From Hyalangium versicolor (lineage in GTDB: Bacteria; Myxococcota; Myxococcia; Myxococcales; Myxococcaceae): 64,000 nucleotides of DNA. Position numbers and translations under genes: made by a program. Below the pieces are notes generated by a model. It was given only the letters and a program-made list of their open reading frames with translations, was not told the DNA's origin and made no database searches. Shown here in pieces: positions 29,171-38,504 of this stretch (positions are counted from its first letter, which is position 1; the number at the start of each line of letters is the position of its first letter). The stretch lies in the NCBI RefSeq assembly GCF_020103695.1, contig NZ_JAHXBF010000025.1, positions 1 through 64,000 on the forward strand. Reading direction: 5' to 3'.

Positions 29171-29362
29171 CTGCTTCCTCCTTCGGGCACACCCTGCAAC
29201 AGCCCGCGACATGATCCATGAGCCGCCGGCGCCTATACCCCAGCGCCTCGCCTCTGCCAAGCACGCTATCACACTTCTGCCCACCTTGCAGCCGGGACGC
29301 GCCGCGGAGGCAGCCACTGCTCGCAGAGGAAGAGGGCGCCGCGTACAGTCCGCCCGCCTCCC

Positions 29363-30925
29363 GTGTCCGAACGAACCGACCGTGTCCTTTATGCCGTGGC
29401 CCTGCTGATGGGGGTGGCGCCGCTGTGGGTTGCGCGCTCCCTGCCCATGGTGGACCTGCCGCAGCACCTGCACCTGATCTCGGTACTGCACCGGTTGGAT
29501 GATCCGACCACGCTCTACCCGGAGTTCTTCGCCGCGCGGCACGCGTTCACGCCGTACCTGGGCTACTACTACCTGGTCAGCGCGCTGAACTGGCTGCTGC
29601 CGCTGGAACTGGCCAACCGCGTCTTCCTCAGCGCCTACGTGGTGGGGCTGCCGCTGTCTCTGGCCTTCCTGCTGCGTGCGCTGGGCCGGCCCGTGTGGCC
29701 CTCGCTGCTCGCGCTGCCGTTCGCCTATGGCGACAGCTTCGCGTGGGGTTTCGTGAACTACTGCGCCTCGCTGCCGCTGGCCATCCTGTGCTGCGGCCTC
29801 TTCGTGAGGACCCTCACCGACGCGAGCCGCCGCCGTACCTGGGCCCTGGGATTGGCCGCGTGCCTCGTCGCCGTGCTCGTGTTCCATGTGCAGGCCTTCT
29901 TCTTCCTGGGGCTCGGCCTGCCCTGGCTTCTGCTCACCACGCGCGTGCCGGAGGACGGTGACTCTCGGGGCTTTCGCGCACGGCTGAGTCCTCGGGTCCC
30001 AGCGCTCGTGGGCGTGGCTCCGGGCGTGGCCCTGTTCCTGGGGTGGGTGGCGTTGCGGCTCGGCCAGCCCTCTGAGATTGCTCCCGGCCAGCCGTGGAAG
30101 GCCTGGGGACCGATGCTGTCTCCGGAGAACCTCTCCTATAAATCCTTCGACCAGAACCGGGACGAGTTCCTCCAGGTGCTCGCCAACCTCTTCCATGATG
30201 GCTCGGACCGGTGGCCGCTCTACGCGGTGGGCGTGGTGGGCGCCGTGGCGCTGGTGCTGGGACTGGCGCTCGGAGGACCTCGCCCCGAGGGGCCCGTGGC
30301 CCGCTTCCGCATGCTCGGGCTGGGGCTGATCGCGGTCGTCCTCTTCTTCGCGCTGCCCTTCGACATCCGCGGCTACATCTATTACCTCAACACGCGGTAC
30401 GCGCACCTGGCCGCAGCGCTCCTCATCGCCAGCGTGCCCGTCACCCGGCCTGGCCACCACCGCCGGCTGTTGTGGGCCAGCGCCGCGTGCGCGCTCCTGC
30501 TCGGCGGAGTGCTCGGCCGAGGCTTCCGCGCCTTCTCCCGCGAGGCCACCGAGTGGGACACGCTCGTGAAGGCCACGGCGCCCAAGCCTCGGGTGATGGG
30601 GCTCATCTTCGAGACCCGCTCTTATGTGGTGCGCTTCCCCGTGTTCCTCCACAGCGCCGCGGTGCTCGCGCGCGAGCGCGGGGGAGTCACCAACTTCAGC
30701 TTCGCCCTCACGCCCCACTCGCCCCTGCGCTACACGGGCACTCCACCGCCCACGTTCCCGTCCGAGTGGCGGCCGCAAGAGTTCAACTACGACACGATGG
30801 GCGGCTTCTACGATCATTTCCTCGTGCGCGGCGCCCACCCCGCGCAGATCTTCGGCGCGCGGCTCGGGACGGAGCTGGCCGTGGTGGCACACGTGGGCAA
30901 CAACTGGCTCGTCCGCCGACGATGA
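29363..30925 (+). CDS. Polytopic membrane protein, ~10 TM segments, unknown
   Basis: 520 residues from GTG 29363; no clear ribosome-binding site. Ten or so hydrophobic helices occupy residues ~10-380 (VLYAVALLMGVAPLWVA, LALPFAYGDSFAWGFVNYC, ALGLAACLVAVLVFHVQAFF). They are followed by a ~140-residue soluble C-terminal part (VMGLIFETRSYVVRF, EFNYDTMGGFYDHFLVRGAH). The overall shape recalls GT-C glycosyltransferases, and an early acidic loop PMVDLPQHLHL could be the GT-C catalytic loop, but this is a guess. Its stop overlaps the start of the SET-fusion gene by four bases (ATGA), which implies coupled translation. Confidence 0.65.
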   Translation: MSERTDRVLYAVALLMGVAPLWVARSLPMVDLPQHLHLISVLHRLDDPTTLYPEFFAARHAFTPYLGYYYLVSALNWLLPLELANRVFLSAYVVGLPLSLAFLLRALGRPVWPSLLALPFAYGDSFAWGFVNYCASLPLAILCCGLFVRTLTDASRRRTWALGLAACLVAVLVFHVQAFFFLGLGLPWLLLTTRVPEDGDSRGFRARLSPRVPALVGVAPGVALFLGWVALRLGQPSEIAPGQPWKAWGPMLSPENLSYKSFDQNRDEFLQVLANLFHDGSDRWPLYAVGVVGAVALVLGLALGGPRPEGPVARFRMLGLGLIAVVLFFALPFDIRGYIYYLNTRYAHLAAALLIASVPVTRPGHHRRLLWASAACALLLGGVLGRGFRAFSREATEWDTLVKATAPKPRVMGLIFETRSYVVRFPVFLHSAAVLARERGGVTNFSFALTPHSPLRYTGTPPPTFPSEWRPQEFNYDTMGGFYDHFLVRGAHPAQIFGARLGTELAVVAHVGNNWLVRRR

Positions 30926-32598
30926 ACGAACAGGTTTCCCAGGATGAATCCCCCCAGTTGGCGGTGCGCCGGAATGAGCAGCTCGGCCAGCAGTACCTCG
31001 AGAGCCTGAGAGCCTTCGCCACGGGCGACACGATCTCGGCCTTTCGCGCCAAGGCCACCCACGCTCGCCCATCCCGGATGACCCTCCAGGTGTCCGAACA
31101 TGAGCACATCGAGCTCACGCCACCGGCCCTCTCGTTCACCAACCACAGCTGCGATCCCAACGTGTACTTCGACGTCGAGAAGTGGGCACTGAGCGCGCTC
31201 CGGCCCATCGCGGCGGGCGACGCACTCACCTACTTCTATCCGTCGACCGAGTGGACCATGGCCTCGCCGTTCGAGTGCCTCTGCGGCAGTCCGCGCTGCC
31301 TGAGGAGGATCGCGGGCGCTTCGCAGATGCCGAAGCGTGCACTCCAGGGCTACCGCCTTGCTCCACACATCACGAAGCTCCTAGAAGAGAGCTCCATGCC
31401 CAAGTCCCTCGAGCCCCGCCCCCTGTTCGATGCGCTGCGCTCCGGCGCCCCGCTCCCCGACTTCGCACCGGAAGCCGTGGAACAGGCGCGTACCCTCGCG
31501 GCCGACCCGGCTGCGGCCACGCCTGCCGCCGTCGAGGCCCTCCCGCCCCTACTCGCCGAGGCCATCCTCGAGGGCGCTGTCCTCGCGGGCAGCACCGCGC
31601 TCCCGGAGGCCCTGACGCAGTCCAGCGTGAAGCCCCTGGCCAAGTCGGCCAAGAAGGCGCTCTACCGCTTGCGCTCGAAGGGCGTCGCCGTCGCCGAAGC
31701 CCCGCGCCCCGCGCCCGAGCCCACCCGCGCCCCGGAGCCCGAAGCCCTCTCCTGCCTCGTCACCAGCATCACCACGGATGGCAAGCGCGGCTTGATCCTC
31801 GGCCGGATCCTGCGCGGCAGCGGCATCGAGGCGGCCCAGGTGATCTTCTCGGATGAGCTCGGCGTGGTGGAGCTCACGCTCAACGAAGTCACCCGCAGCA
31901 GCTACCGCCGGCGCATCAAGGAAGCGACCGAGCCCCAGTACGCCATCGAGATCTCTCGCGAGGAGGCAGTCAAACTGCTCGGCGAGGCCACGGCTCTCAA
32001 CCTGAGCTCGCGCACCCCCTTCCCCCAGGATCTGGAGCCCGCGATGCGCCACTACGGCGCGCAGCCCTCCAACACCGAGCCCACCGTGCCTCCCCCCGAG
32101 CCCGAGGACGTGAAGGGCGTCATGGAAGGCCACACCCTCCACGAGACGCTGGAGATCTCCGCCTGGCTGCCCCCCGAGGCCGAGATGTACAAGGTGGTGG
32201 AGAAGATGGAGGAGATCGCCCGAAGCCCTCTGGCGCTCTCCGGGGCCCAACGCGAGGAGCAGACGCTGCAGGCGGTGCGCTCCATGGCCCGGGCCTTCTT
32301 CACCCCCGAGCGGCGCAAGCTCTACGGTCTGCGGCTCTGGAGGATGGCGGAGTTCTTCGAGCGAACCGACCGAGCGGACGCCGCCCGGGTGGCACGCTCC
32401 GAGGCCCGCCGGCTCTTCCACGGACCCGAGGAGCCCTTCTCCCGCTTCGCCGAGCGCCTCTTCGAGAAGGTCATCCACCTCTCGGGAGCCACCGCCGCGG
32501 CCCCCGGTGCTCCCGGCGCGGGAGCCTCCCCCCAGGCAGCATCACCGGCTCCAGCATCCCTGGAGCGGCGCAGCCCGGGGGGCCTCATCCTCCCGTGA
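30922..32598 (+). CDS. SET-domain protein fused in frame to a second regulatory-type protein
   Basis: 558 residues, ATG 30922. Residues ~1-158 form a small SET lysine-methyltransferase-like domain: SFTNHSCDPNVYFD is the SAM-site NHSCxPN signature, DALTYFY follows, and a post-SET-like CLCGSPRC binds zinc. At residue 159 (31396) the frame continues into MPKSLEPRPLFDAL, which reads like the natural start of a separate ~400-residue protein. That part has an Ala-rich helix region, a Pro-rich linker, a beta domain (LVTSITTDGKRGLILGRIL) and a helical end. Either a genuine fusion or loss of an intervening stop. The same sequence has an out-of-frame TAG at 31381-31383. The second half is of unknown function. 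Confidence 0.7.
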   Translation: MNEQVSQDESPQLAVRRNEQLGQQYLESLRAFATGDTISAFRAKATHARPSRMTLQVSEHEHIELTPPALSFTNHSCDPNVYFDVEKWALSALRPIAAGDALTYFYPSTEWTMASPFECLCGSPRCLRRIAGASQMPKRALQGYRLAPHITKLLEESSMPKSLEPRPLFDALRSGAPLPDFAPEAVEQARTLAADPAAATPAAVEALPPLLAEAILEGAVLAGSTALPEALTQSSVKPLAKSAKKALYRLRSKGVAVAEAPRPAPEPTRAPEPEALSCLVTSITTDGKRGLILGRILRGSGIEAAQVIFSDELGVVELTLNEVTRSSYRRRIKEATEPQYAIEISREEAVKLLGEATALNLSSRTPFPQDLEPAMRHYGAQPSNTEPTVPPPEPEDVKGVMEGHTLHETLEISAWLPPEAEMYKVVEKMEEIARSPLALSGAQREEQTLQAVRSMARAFFTPERRKLYGLRLWRMAEFFERTDRADAARVARSEARRLFHGPEEPFSRFAERLFEKVIHLSGATAAAPGAPGAGASPQAASPAPASLERRSPGGLILP

Positions 32599-32618
32599 GC
32601 CCACGCTGACGCCCCGCG

Positions 32619-33419
32619 TCAGGACTCGATGCGGGCGCGCAGCAGCAGGTCCAGGTTCTCGTCCTCCCAAGCCTGGGCTCGCTTGTAGTCGTGGAAGCGC
32701 CGCTCGTGCTCGATGAACTCGGGCGGATGTACGCACCGCCGCCCGTCCTCGCCCCGCCGCGTGCGGTACACGTGGTGGAGCATCTCGTGGAACACGATCC
32801 ACTCGACGAAGTACCGGGGCACCACCGGCTGATCCAGCGCTGGATGGATCCGGATCACCTTCGAATCCGCCGAGTACGAGCCCATCTTGATGCTCTTGCG
32901 CGGGCCCTTCACCCGAGGCGCCGGGCCATAGGTGATGGCCGCGCTGATCCGACTCCGGAAGTAGCGCTCGTTGAGCCGCTCGAAGATGCGCCCCAGGTCG
33001 TGGTGCCGCCCCACCGGGTCCAGCCGCAGGCGCTTGCGCATCTGCGCGGGGGACATCCGCCGGATATAGGCCTTGTTGCGCTCGATGAACTTGTCGAGCT
33101 TCGCACTGGCGTCCGCGTCGCCATGACGCACGAACTCGGCCAGGGCCTGCAGCACGTCGTCTGGAGCGGCCAGGAACATGTGGTGCAGCCGCAGCCGGAA
33201 CAGCGCGCGTTGGCGCTGGAACGTGAGCATCGTGTGCGTGTTGTCGTGGATCTCGATGGCTACCTTCGCTCGCAATCTCGTGCGAAGGCGTCGCTCCAAC
33301 ACGCGACGCCATACCTTGAGCAACCGGTTGGGCTCGGGAACCGCCGGGTGCTGCCGCGCGAGCCGCGCAGCGGGGTAACTCCGCTTGCTGACTACGTTTT
33401 TGGTCTTCTGGCGCGCCAT
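32619..33419 (-). CDS. SprT-like/M48-type zinc metallopeptidase-like protein
   Basis: 266 residues, ATG 33419. The zinc site HEMLHH sits in the helix VEWIVFHEMLHHVY (~215), with a later HPPEF...HERRFHDYKRAQAWE. Its arrangement matches SprT/WSS1-like proteases, including LNERYFRSRISAAITYGPAP ahead of the active site. The N-terminus is very basic (RQKTKNVVSKRSYPAARLAR) and could bind nucleic acid. No signal peptide, so cytoplasmic; SprT relatives act on DNA-protein crosslinks, but that role is only an analogy here. Confidence 0.8.
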   Translation of the reverse strand: MARQKTKNVVSKRSYPAARLARQHPAVPEPNRLLKVWRRVLERRLRTRLRAKVAIEIHDNTHTMLTFQRQRALFRLRLHHMFLAAPDDVLQALAEFVRHGDADASAKLDKFIERNKAYIRRMSPAQMRKRLRLDPVGRHHDLGRIFERLNERYFRSRISAAITYGPAPRVKGPRKSIKMGSYSADSKVIRIHPALDQPVVPRYFVEWIVFHEMLHHVYRTRRGEDGRRCVHPPEFIEHERRFHDYKRAQAWEDENLDLLLRARIES

Positions 33420-33577
33420 AGGTCAGCGCGGGATTCTAAGAGCCGGTCTGACACCGTGTAAACGAGAGCCAGGGAGCGGAAATCCTAGGAAATCCAACGA
33501 CTTAGAGCCACTCAAACGCACCAGGGCCCACTTGTCCGGCGTGAGGGCAGGCCGTCAGATACGGGGCCAAACCCGCG

Positions 33578-36256
33578 TTATCTGGAGTTTTTCCTACATC
33601 GGATCTCGTACACGTACGGTTCCCTCAATGAGGGCTTCAGGAGCTTGATGTCGCTCCCTTCCCTCCTTCGCCGGGGAGGGCACGACCAGTCGACCGTGAT
33701 CTGGCCTGCCGGGAAGGAGAGCACCTTGTTGGGCTCGATCTTCTGGCCATCGACCCGGATGACCGCCGAGTTCGTCTTGAACTTCACCGAGACCCCGGGC
33801 TTCGCCGGAGCCGCAGCCACCGGAGCCGCGGCGACAGCGGCGGCCTCGGCCCCCGCCTTGTCACCCTGGGCCGCTGGCTCGGTCTCTCCACCGGAGCCTG
33901 CGGCGGGAGTCGGATCCGCCGGGTTGGCGGCAGCGACAGCGGTCTCCGCGCCGGCCGCCCCACCTGGGGAGTCGGCTGGAGGCGTCGCGGCACCGGAACC
34001 CGAGGGCTCCTGCTGGCCGGACTCGGGAGCAGGGTTCGGGTTCGGGTTCGCAGCCGCAGCCAGAGCCTCAGAGCCATTGGTTGGCGTGGGCGTCGGAGCC
34101 ACCGGTGCGGCCTGCGACGGAGGAGGCGGACCGGGCGAGCTCGCAGCGCTCTTGGGAGGGCCCAGGGGGCCATCGGGCCGAGTGGGCTCCCCGGAATCGG
34201 AACTCAAGGCCCAGAGGAGGCCCAGCCCGAGCAACAACAGCACGGCCGCCGCCACCACGGCGACGATCAGCCCTCGGCTGCGAAGCATGGAGGGCTCGGG
34301 CTCCGCCTCGTAGCCGGCCGTGGACTCATCGTCCTCCGCATCCGGGCGGATGCCGTCCGTCGGATCGGCATCGTCGTCGAAGAGACCCGAGACGCCTCCC
34401 GAATCGGTCTCCGGGGGCAGTTCCTCATCTTCCTTCACGGCCTTCCGCTGCCGGGAGGCTCGCTGGTTTACCGTGGGCTGCGTCAGCGAGATGGAATCGG
34501 CGGGCTCTTCCTCCACCAGGCGGCGACGCTGGCCCGTGGTAGAGGGCGCCACGGGGCCTTGCGAAGCGGGCGGTTCCCCGAAGCGCCGACGCTGGCCCGT
34601 CGTGGGTGGCGTCACCGAGATGTCCCCGGAGTTCTCGTCGGGCTCGCCTTCGTCCCCCTGCTCGTCCATCTGCTCGCCGGACTCTTCGTCGACGTCGTCT
34701 TCTTCCGAGTCCCGGCGCGCCCGCTGGTTCAGGGTCGGCTGCGTCAGCGAGATGGACTGGGCGGGATCGTCCTCCTCTTCCTCAGTGAGCGGACGGCGCG
34801 ACTGGGGCGTGGCCGGGCGGCGCGCACGCGGCTCCGTGTCCCGCTCGATGGGAGGCGTGGGCCGGCGCGGTGACGCAGGGGCCGCCGAGGGATTGGACTG
34901 CGGGCGTGCCCGAACCCGCTCCTGCACCGTGGACTCGCCGGGCTCCGGAGGGCGGAAGCCGACGGGCACGGTGCCCACGGCAGTGCGCTCCTCGACTTCC
35001 TCCTCGAAGTCGTTGGTCTCGTCGATCTCCTCGGGCTCGTCGAACGGAACGGAGGCCCGAGCCTGCATCTCCCGAGGACGGGCCATCTGGGTAGGCGGCT
35101 CGGGCTCCGCGCTGTAATCCGGAGGCGCGGCCGCACCTTCACCCGTGGGACGCCGCGCGGGCCGAGCCGTGAGCCCGGGGGACATCGCCTGGGTGGCCTC
35201 CTTGCGGCCTGCCGACTTGGCGACGGGGATATGGAGGACGGTGCGCTCCTCCTCTTCGCCCATGAGCCGGGCGATGTACTCGGAGATGTCCGTGCTCTGC
35301 CGGATCACCCCCGACTCGAGGAAGGCCGCGAGGTCCGCCTCGACCTCGGAGGAGCGCTGGTAGCGCAGGGAGCGGTCCTTCACCAGACAGCGCATGACGA
35401 TGCGCGACAGCTCGGTGGGATAGTCGTCGCGGAGCAGGTGGGGCGGCGACGGATCCTCGGAGCGGATGGCGTAGAGGATGCCCTCGGTGGTGGGCTTGGC
35501 GAAGGGGCTCTTCCCGGTGGTGATCTCGTACATCATCGTGCCGAGCGCGAAGATGTCGGCGCGGTGATCGAGCTTCTCCTGGGCCACCTGCTCCGGGGAG
35601 AGGTAGAGGAACTTGCCCTTGATGACGCCGGGCTTGCTGCGGTTGACGAGAGCGCCGGCCTTGGCGATGCCGAAGTCGACGATCTTCACCCGGCCGTTGT
35701 AGGCGATCATCACGTTCTGCGGGCTGATGTCGCGGTGGATGAGATCGAGGGGGCGGCCATCCACGCCCTTGGAGAAGTGGGCGTAGTCGAGCCCCGCGGC
35801 TACCTGCTTGCAGATGGCGGCGGCGACGCCAAAGGGGACGGTGGCGCCGAACTTGGACTCCTCCTGCATGACGCGGCGGAGATCGACGCCCTCGACGAAC
35901 TCCATGGCGATGAAGATGGTGTTGTCGAGCTTCCCCAGTTCGTAGACCTGGACGATGTTGGGGTGGTGCATCTGCGCGGCGATGCGCGCCTCATCCAGGA
36001 ACATCTGGAGGAACTCGGGCTCCTCCGAGAGGTACGGCAGGATGCGCTTGAGGACCACCAGCTCCGGCTTGGGAGGTTCCTGCGCAAGGAAGAGCTCCGC
36101 CATCCCGCCCACCGCGAGCCGCTTGATGAGGAGGTACTTGCCGAAGGGAATGGCAGTCTGGGGGGAGGTGGTGGAAATGGGGCGTCCCGCCGTAGCTGAA
36201 TCAAGAAGGTTGGCTCGGGTCCCATCAGACCCGAGGTTTCCGGAGCTTACCCGCAA
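33578..36256 (-). CDS. Membrane-anchored Hanks-type Ser/Thr protein kinase
   Basis: Kinase domain from FGKYLLIKRLAVGGMAE to about residue 330: Lys in VVLKRIL, HRDISPQNVMI catalytic loop, VDFGIAKAG, SPEQVAQEKLDHRADIF. Then a ~300-residue acidic/Pro-rich disordered linker with repeated ISLTQPTxNQRA and TTGQRRR boxes, one TM helix (GLIVAVVAAAVLLLLGLGLL), an Ala/Pro-rich periplasmic stretch and a PEGA-like beta domain at the end. The start is unclear: TTG 36256 is used, TTG 36316 is possible, and an out-of-frame ATG at 36225 could be correct if the G-run near 36160 contains an indel. It is a sensor-type kinase; targets unknown. Confidence 0.88.
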   Translation of the reverse strand: MRVSSGNLGSDGTRANLLDSATAGRPISTTSPQTAIPFGKYLLIKRLAVGGMAELFLAQEPPKPELVVLKRILPYLSEEPEFLQMFLDEARIAAQMHHPNIVQVYELGKLDNTIFIAMEFVEGVDLRRVMQEESKFGATVPFGVAAAICKQVAAGLDYAHFSKGVDGRPLDLIHRDISPQNVMIAYNGRVKIVDFGIAKAGALVNRSKPGVIKGKFLYLSPEQVAQEKLDHRADIFALGTMMYEITTGKSPFAKPTTEGILYAIRSEDPSPPHLLRDDYPTELSRIVMRCLVKDRSLRYQRSSEVEADLAAFLESGVIRQSTDISEYIARLMGEEEERTVLHIPVAKSAGRKEATQAMSPGLTARPARRPTGEGAAAPPDYSAEPEPPTQMARPREMQARASVPFDEPEEIDETNDFEEEVEERTAVGTVPVGFRPPEPGESTVQERVRARPQSNPSAAPASPRRPTPPIERDTEPRARRPATPQSRRPLTEEEEDDPAQSISLTQPTLNQRARRDSEEDDVDEESGEQMDEQGDEGEPDENSGDISVTPPTTGQRRRFGEPPASQGPVAPSTTGQRRRLVEEEPADSISLTQPTVNQRASRQRKAVKEDEELPPETDSGGVSGLFDDDADPTDGIRPDAEDDESTAGYEAEPEPSMLRSRGLIVAVVAAAVLLLLGLGLLWALSSDSGEPTRPDGPLGPPKSAASSPGPPPPSQAAPVAPTPTPTNGSEALAAAANPNPNPAPESGQQEPSGSGAATPPADSPGGAAGAETAVAAANPADPTPAAGSGGETEPAAQGDKAGAEAAAVAAAPVAAAPAKPGVSVKFKTNSAVIRVDGQKIEPNKVLSFPAGQITVDWSCPPRRRREGSDIKLLKPSLREPYVYEIRCRKNSR

Positions 36257-36321
36257 ACACGAGATTCGTGGAGTCACCGGCTGACGGTAGGAGTTCCACC
36301 GGAGCGGCCGGCTCAAAGGAG

Positions 36322-36345
36322 CCCCCTCCCCGGCTGGGGAGGGGG
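36322..36345 (-). terminator. Strong hairpin between lipoprotein and kinase genes
   Basis: CCCCCTCCCC and GGGGAGGGGG form a perfect 10-bp stem with a GGCT loop. It lies 25 bases after the stop of the minus-strand lipoprotein gene and just ahead of the kinase region, so it probably separates the two transcripts. Only a short T run (CTCCTTT) follows on the minus strand. Confidence 0.6.
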
Positions 36346-36370
36346 TAAGACAAGGTAACCCTAGAGAGGG

Positions 36371-37489
36371 CTACGGGCTAGCAGTACCCGGCAGGTCGGT
36401 CGCACAATCCTGGGCGTAGAGGATGTGCGTGTAGGGGTTGTCGGTGCCGGGGATCATGCCCGCGTCACGGAACGCGTAGGAGCAGCTGGGGTAGGTGCCG
36501 CCATCATTCGGGTTGGTGAACCCGCCATCCGCGCAGCCCACGAAGCTGTAGGAATCCCACACGCCCCGGATGCCGTTGGTAAAGGTGACGGTGCCTCCGT
36601 CGTTGACGACGTTGCGCCAGTCACAGCGCGGCGTGCCGCCATCGAAGGTCACGCCAAAGGTCTTGTAGTTGCTCACCAGCACGCCGCCGGTGACCTCAAA
36701 GCCCAGATAGACGTCGTTCGTCGGATCGTCCGGCCGCTGCTTGAGCGCGGGAGGGTTGGCGTTGGTGATGGAGATGGGACCCGGGATGTGGACGCGAGCA
36801 CCCATGTACTCGGGGTTGGGCTGGAGCGTGCCACCGTCGGAGTTGCCAAAGCCCGCGGGGACGGTGTTGTCCGCGGGAACCGTGGCAGTGCCCGTCTGGG
36901 TGATGATGAGGTTGCCCTTGATGTTGGGATCACCGATCTGGAACGCGCTCTTGATGGACGCACGATACGCGTCGCGCGTCTTCTCCTGGGCGTTCGAGGT
37001 GACGGTGTTGACGTCCGAGCCGATGGGATTGATGTGACGGAAGAGGCCCTCGATCGTCAGCTCGTCGCCCACCTTCGCGGCGTAGGGCTTGGGCACGTCC
37101 GTGTAGTACTTGTCGATCCAGATGCCCTCCTTCGGGAAGCACGGATCCACCACCCAGAACTGGGAGATGTAGTCGCCCTGGCCGCCCTTGGTGAGGTCAT
37201 CCACCGCGACGACCACCAGGTGCTCCAGCTTCACCGCATCGCCCTGCTTCGCATTGGCACGGATTTGCCCGATGGGTCCGCGTCCCTGGTTGTCCGCAGC
37301 GGGGCACACGCGTGGGCCAGCATCGGCGCCCCCATCGGTTCCACCATCCGACTGCGTCCCGCCATCGCTGCATACGCCGGTGCAGCCATCGTCCGGGCCA
37401 CCATCCGTCGGTGGCTCGTCACGGCCAGAACAGCCCACCATCGCAGTGGCCATCAACGCCACCGCGCCCAGAGTCTTCCGCAGATGCAT
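36371..37489 (-). CDS. Lipoprotein of unknown function with Asp/Gly-rich linker
   Basis: 372 residues, ATG 37489 with GGAGA upstream. The lipobox is AMVGC. A ~45-residue linker of DGG repeats precedes a folded domain of ~300 residues (GPIGQIRANAKQGDAVKLEH, LVVVAVDDLTKGGQGDYISQ, FWVVDP, DELTIEGLFRHI) that resembles OB/jelly-roll modules seen after nuclease domains, but no catalytic residues are recognised. Probably exposed on the outer membrane. Five scattered Cys in the C-terminal half may form disulfides. Followed by a strong hairpin. Confidence 0.7.
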   Translation of the reverse strand: MHLRKTLGAVALMATAMVGCSGRDEPPTDGGPDDGCTGVCSDGGTQSDGGTDGGADAGPRVCPAADNQGRGPIGQIRANAKQGDAVKLEHLVVVAVDDLTKGGQGDYISQFWVVDPCFPKEGIWIDKYYTDVPKPYAAKVGDELTIEGLFRHINPIGSDVNTVTSNAQEKTRDAYRASIKSAFQIGDPNIKGNLIITQTGTATVPADNTVPAGFGNSDGGTLQPNPEYMGARVHIPGPISITNANPPALKQRPDDPTNDVYLGFEVTGGVLVSNYKTFGVTFDGGTPRCDWRNVVNDGGTVTFTNGIRGVWDSYSFVGCADGGFTNPNDGGTYPSCSYAFRDAGMIPGTDNPYTHILYAQDCATDLPGTASP

Positions 37490-37671
37490 CTACTTTCTCC
37501 TATGGATCTTCTGGCTCCGGCCTCCGTAGAGTCCGGCGCCTCCGGCCTGATACCTGACATCGGGCCTTATACCGGGGGGGTACATGGGCCGGCAAGGAAG
37601 CCCGACCGGCCTCCCGGTGACACACGCGTAAAATCAGAGGGTCGCACTCAGGCGAACAACGCCCTCATACC

Positions 37672-38493
37672 GTGAGCGAGATGATCCCCCGATTCCTGCA
37701 AGGCCTGAAGCCCACCCTCCACATCTCCCACCGCGGCGGAGCCCTGCTGGCTCCAGAGAACACCCTCCCCGCCTTCCACATGGCCGTGGAGCGCTACCGC
37801 ACGCAGATGCTCGAGCTGGACGTCCACCTCACCCGCGACGGAGAGGTGGTCGTCGCCCACGACGACACCCTCGAGCGTTGCACCGATGCCTCCGGCCCCC
37901 TGGCCGCCCTCAGCCTCGCCGAGCTGCGTCGCGTCAACGCCGGCTTCCACTTCACTCCAGATCAGGGCCGCACCTTCCCCTTCCGAGCCCAGGGCATCCA
38001 CATCCCCACCCTGCGCGAAGTCCTCCGCGCCTTCCCCGGCCTGCGCATCAACCTGGAGATGAAGCCGGAAGCCCCGGGCACCGAGGACGTCCTTCATCAA
38101 CTGCTCCGCGAAGAGGGCGCCCTCGATCGCGTGTGCATGGGCAGCGAACACGACTCGGTGGCCGAGCGCCTGGCCGCTCGCATGCCCGACGCCTGCCACT
38201 TCTACCCCCGCGATGCCCTCACCACCTTCGTACTCTCCGTGCGAGGCGGTGAAACACCTCCAGTGGATCCGCGCTACACCGTCCTCGATATGCCCCTGTA
38301 CTTCGGGGAGATCCGCCTCGTGGACGAGGACTTCCTCCGAACCACCGAGCGCCTCGGCCAGTGGGTCAATGTCTGGACCGTGGATGATCCCGAGGAGATG
38401 CGCCGCCTCGTGTCCGAAGGCGTCGGAGGTATCATGACCGACCGTCCGGATCTGCTGAGGCAGATCCTGGACCAGGCCCCTCACGCGCAGTAG
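37672..38493 (+). CDS. Glycerophosphodiester phosphodiesterase
   Basis: 273 residues from GTG 37672; ATG 37681 is an alternative and neither has a clear ribosome-binding site. GDPD motifs are complete: ISHRGGALLAPENTLPAF (first catalytic His), MLELDVHLTRDGEVVVAHD (metal Glu/Asp and second His), INLEMKP and WTVDDPEEMRRL. It cleaves glycerophosphodiesters to glycerol-3-phosphate and an alcohol. No signal peptide, so a cytoplasmic enzyme of the UgpQ sort. The deoxynucleoside kinase gene starts 11 bp after its stop. Confidence 0.92.
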   Translation: MSEMIPRFLQGLKPTLHISHRGGALLAPENTLPAFHMAVERYRTQMLELDVHLTRDGEVVVAHDDTLERCTDASGPLAALSLAELRRVNAGFHFTPDQGRTFPFRAQGIHIPTLREVLRAFPGLRINLEMKPEAPGTEDVLHQLLREEGALDRVCMGSEHDSVAERLAARMPDACHFYPRDALTTFVLSVRGGETPPVDPRYTVLDMPLYFGEIRLVDEDFLRTTERLGQWVNVWTVDDPEEMRRLVSEGVGGIMTDRPDLLRQILDQAPHAQ

Positions 38494-38504
38494 GTCGAGT
38501 GCCC

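Noticed and set aside
28799..31072. 757-codon minus-strand open frame
   Set aside because: Only its last 123 codons (from ATG 29170) form a real gene with signal peptide and RBS; the rest is antisense to the membrane protein.
33556..33584. Imperfect palindrome CAGATA...TATCTG at the kinase stop
   Set aside because: Mismatched arms and no T run; too weak to call a terminator.
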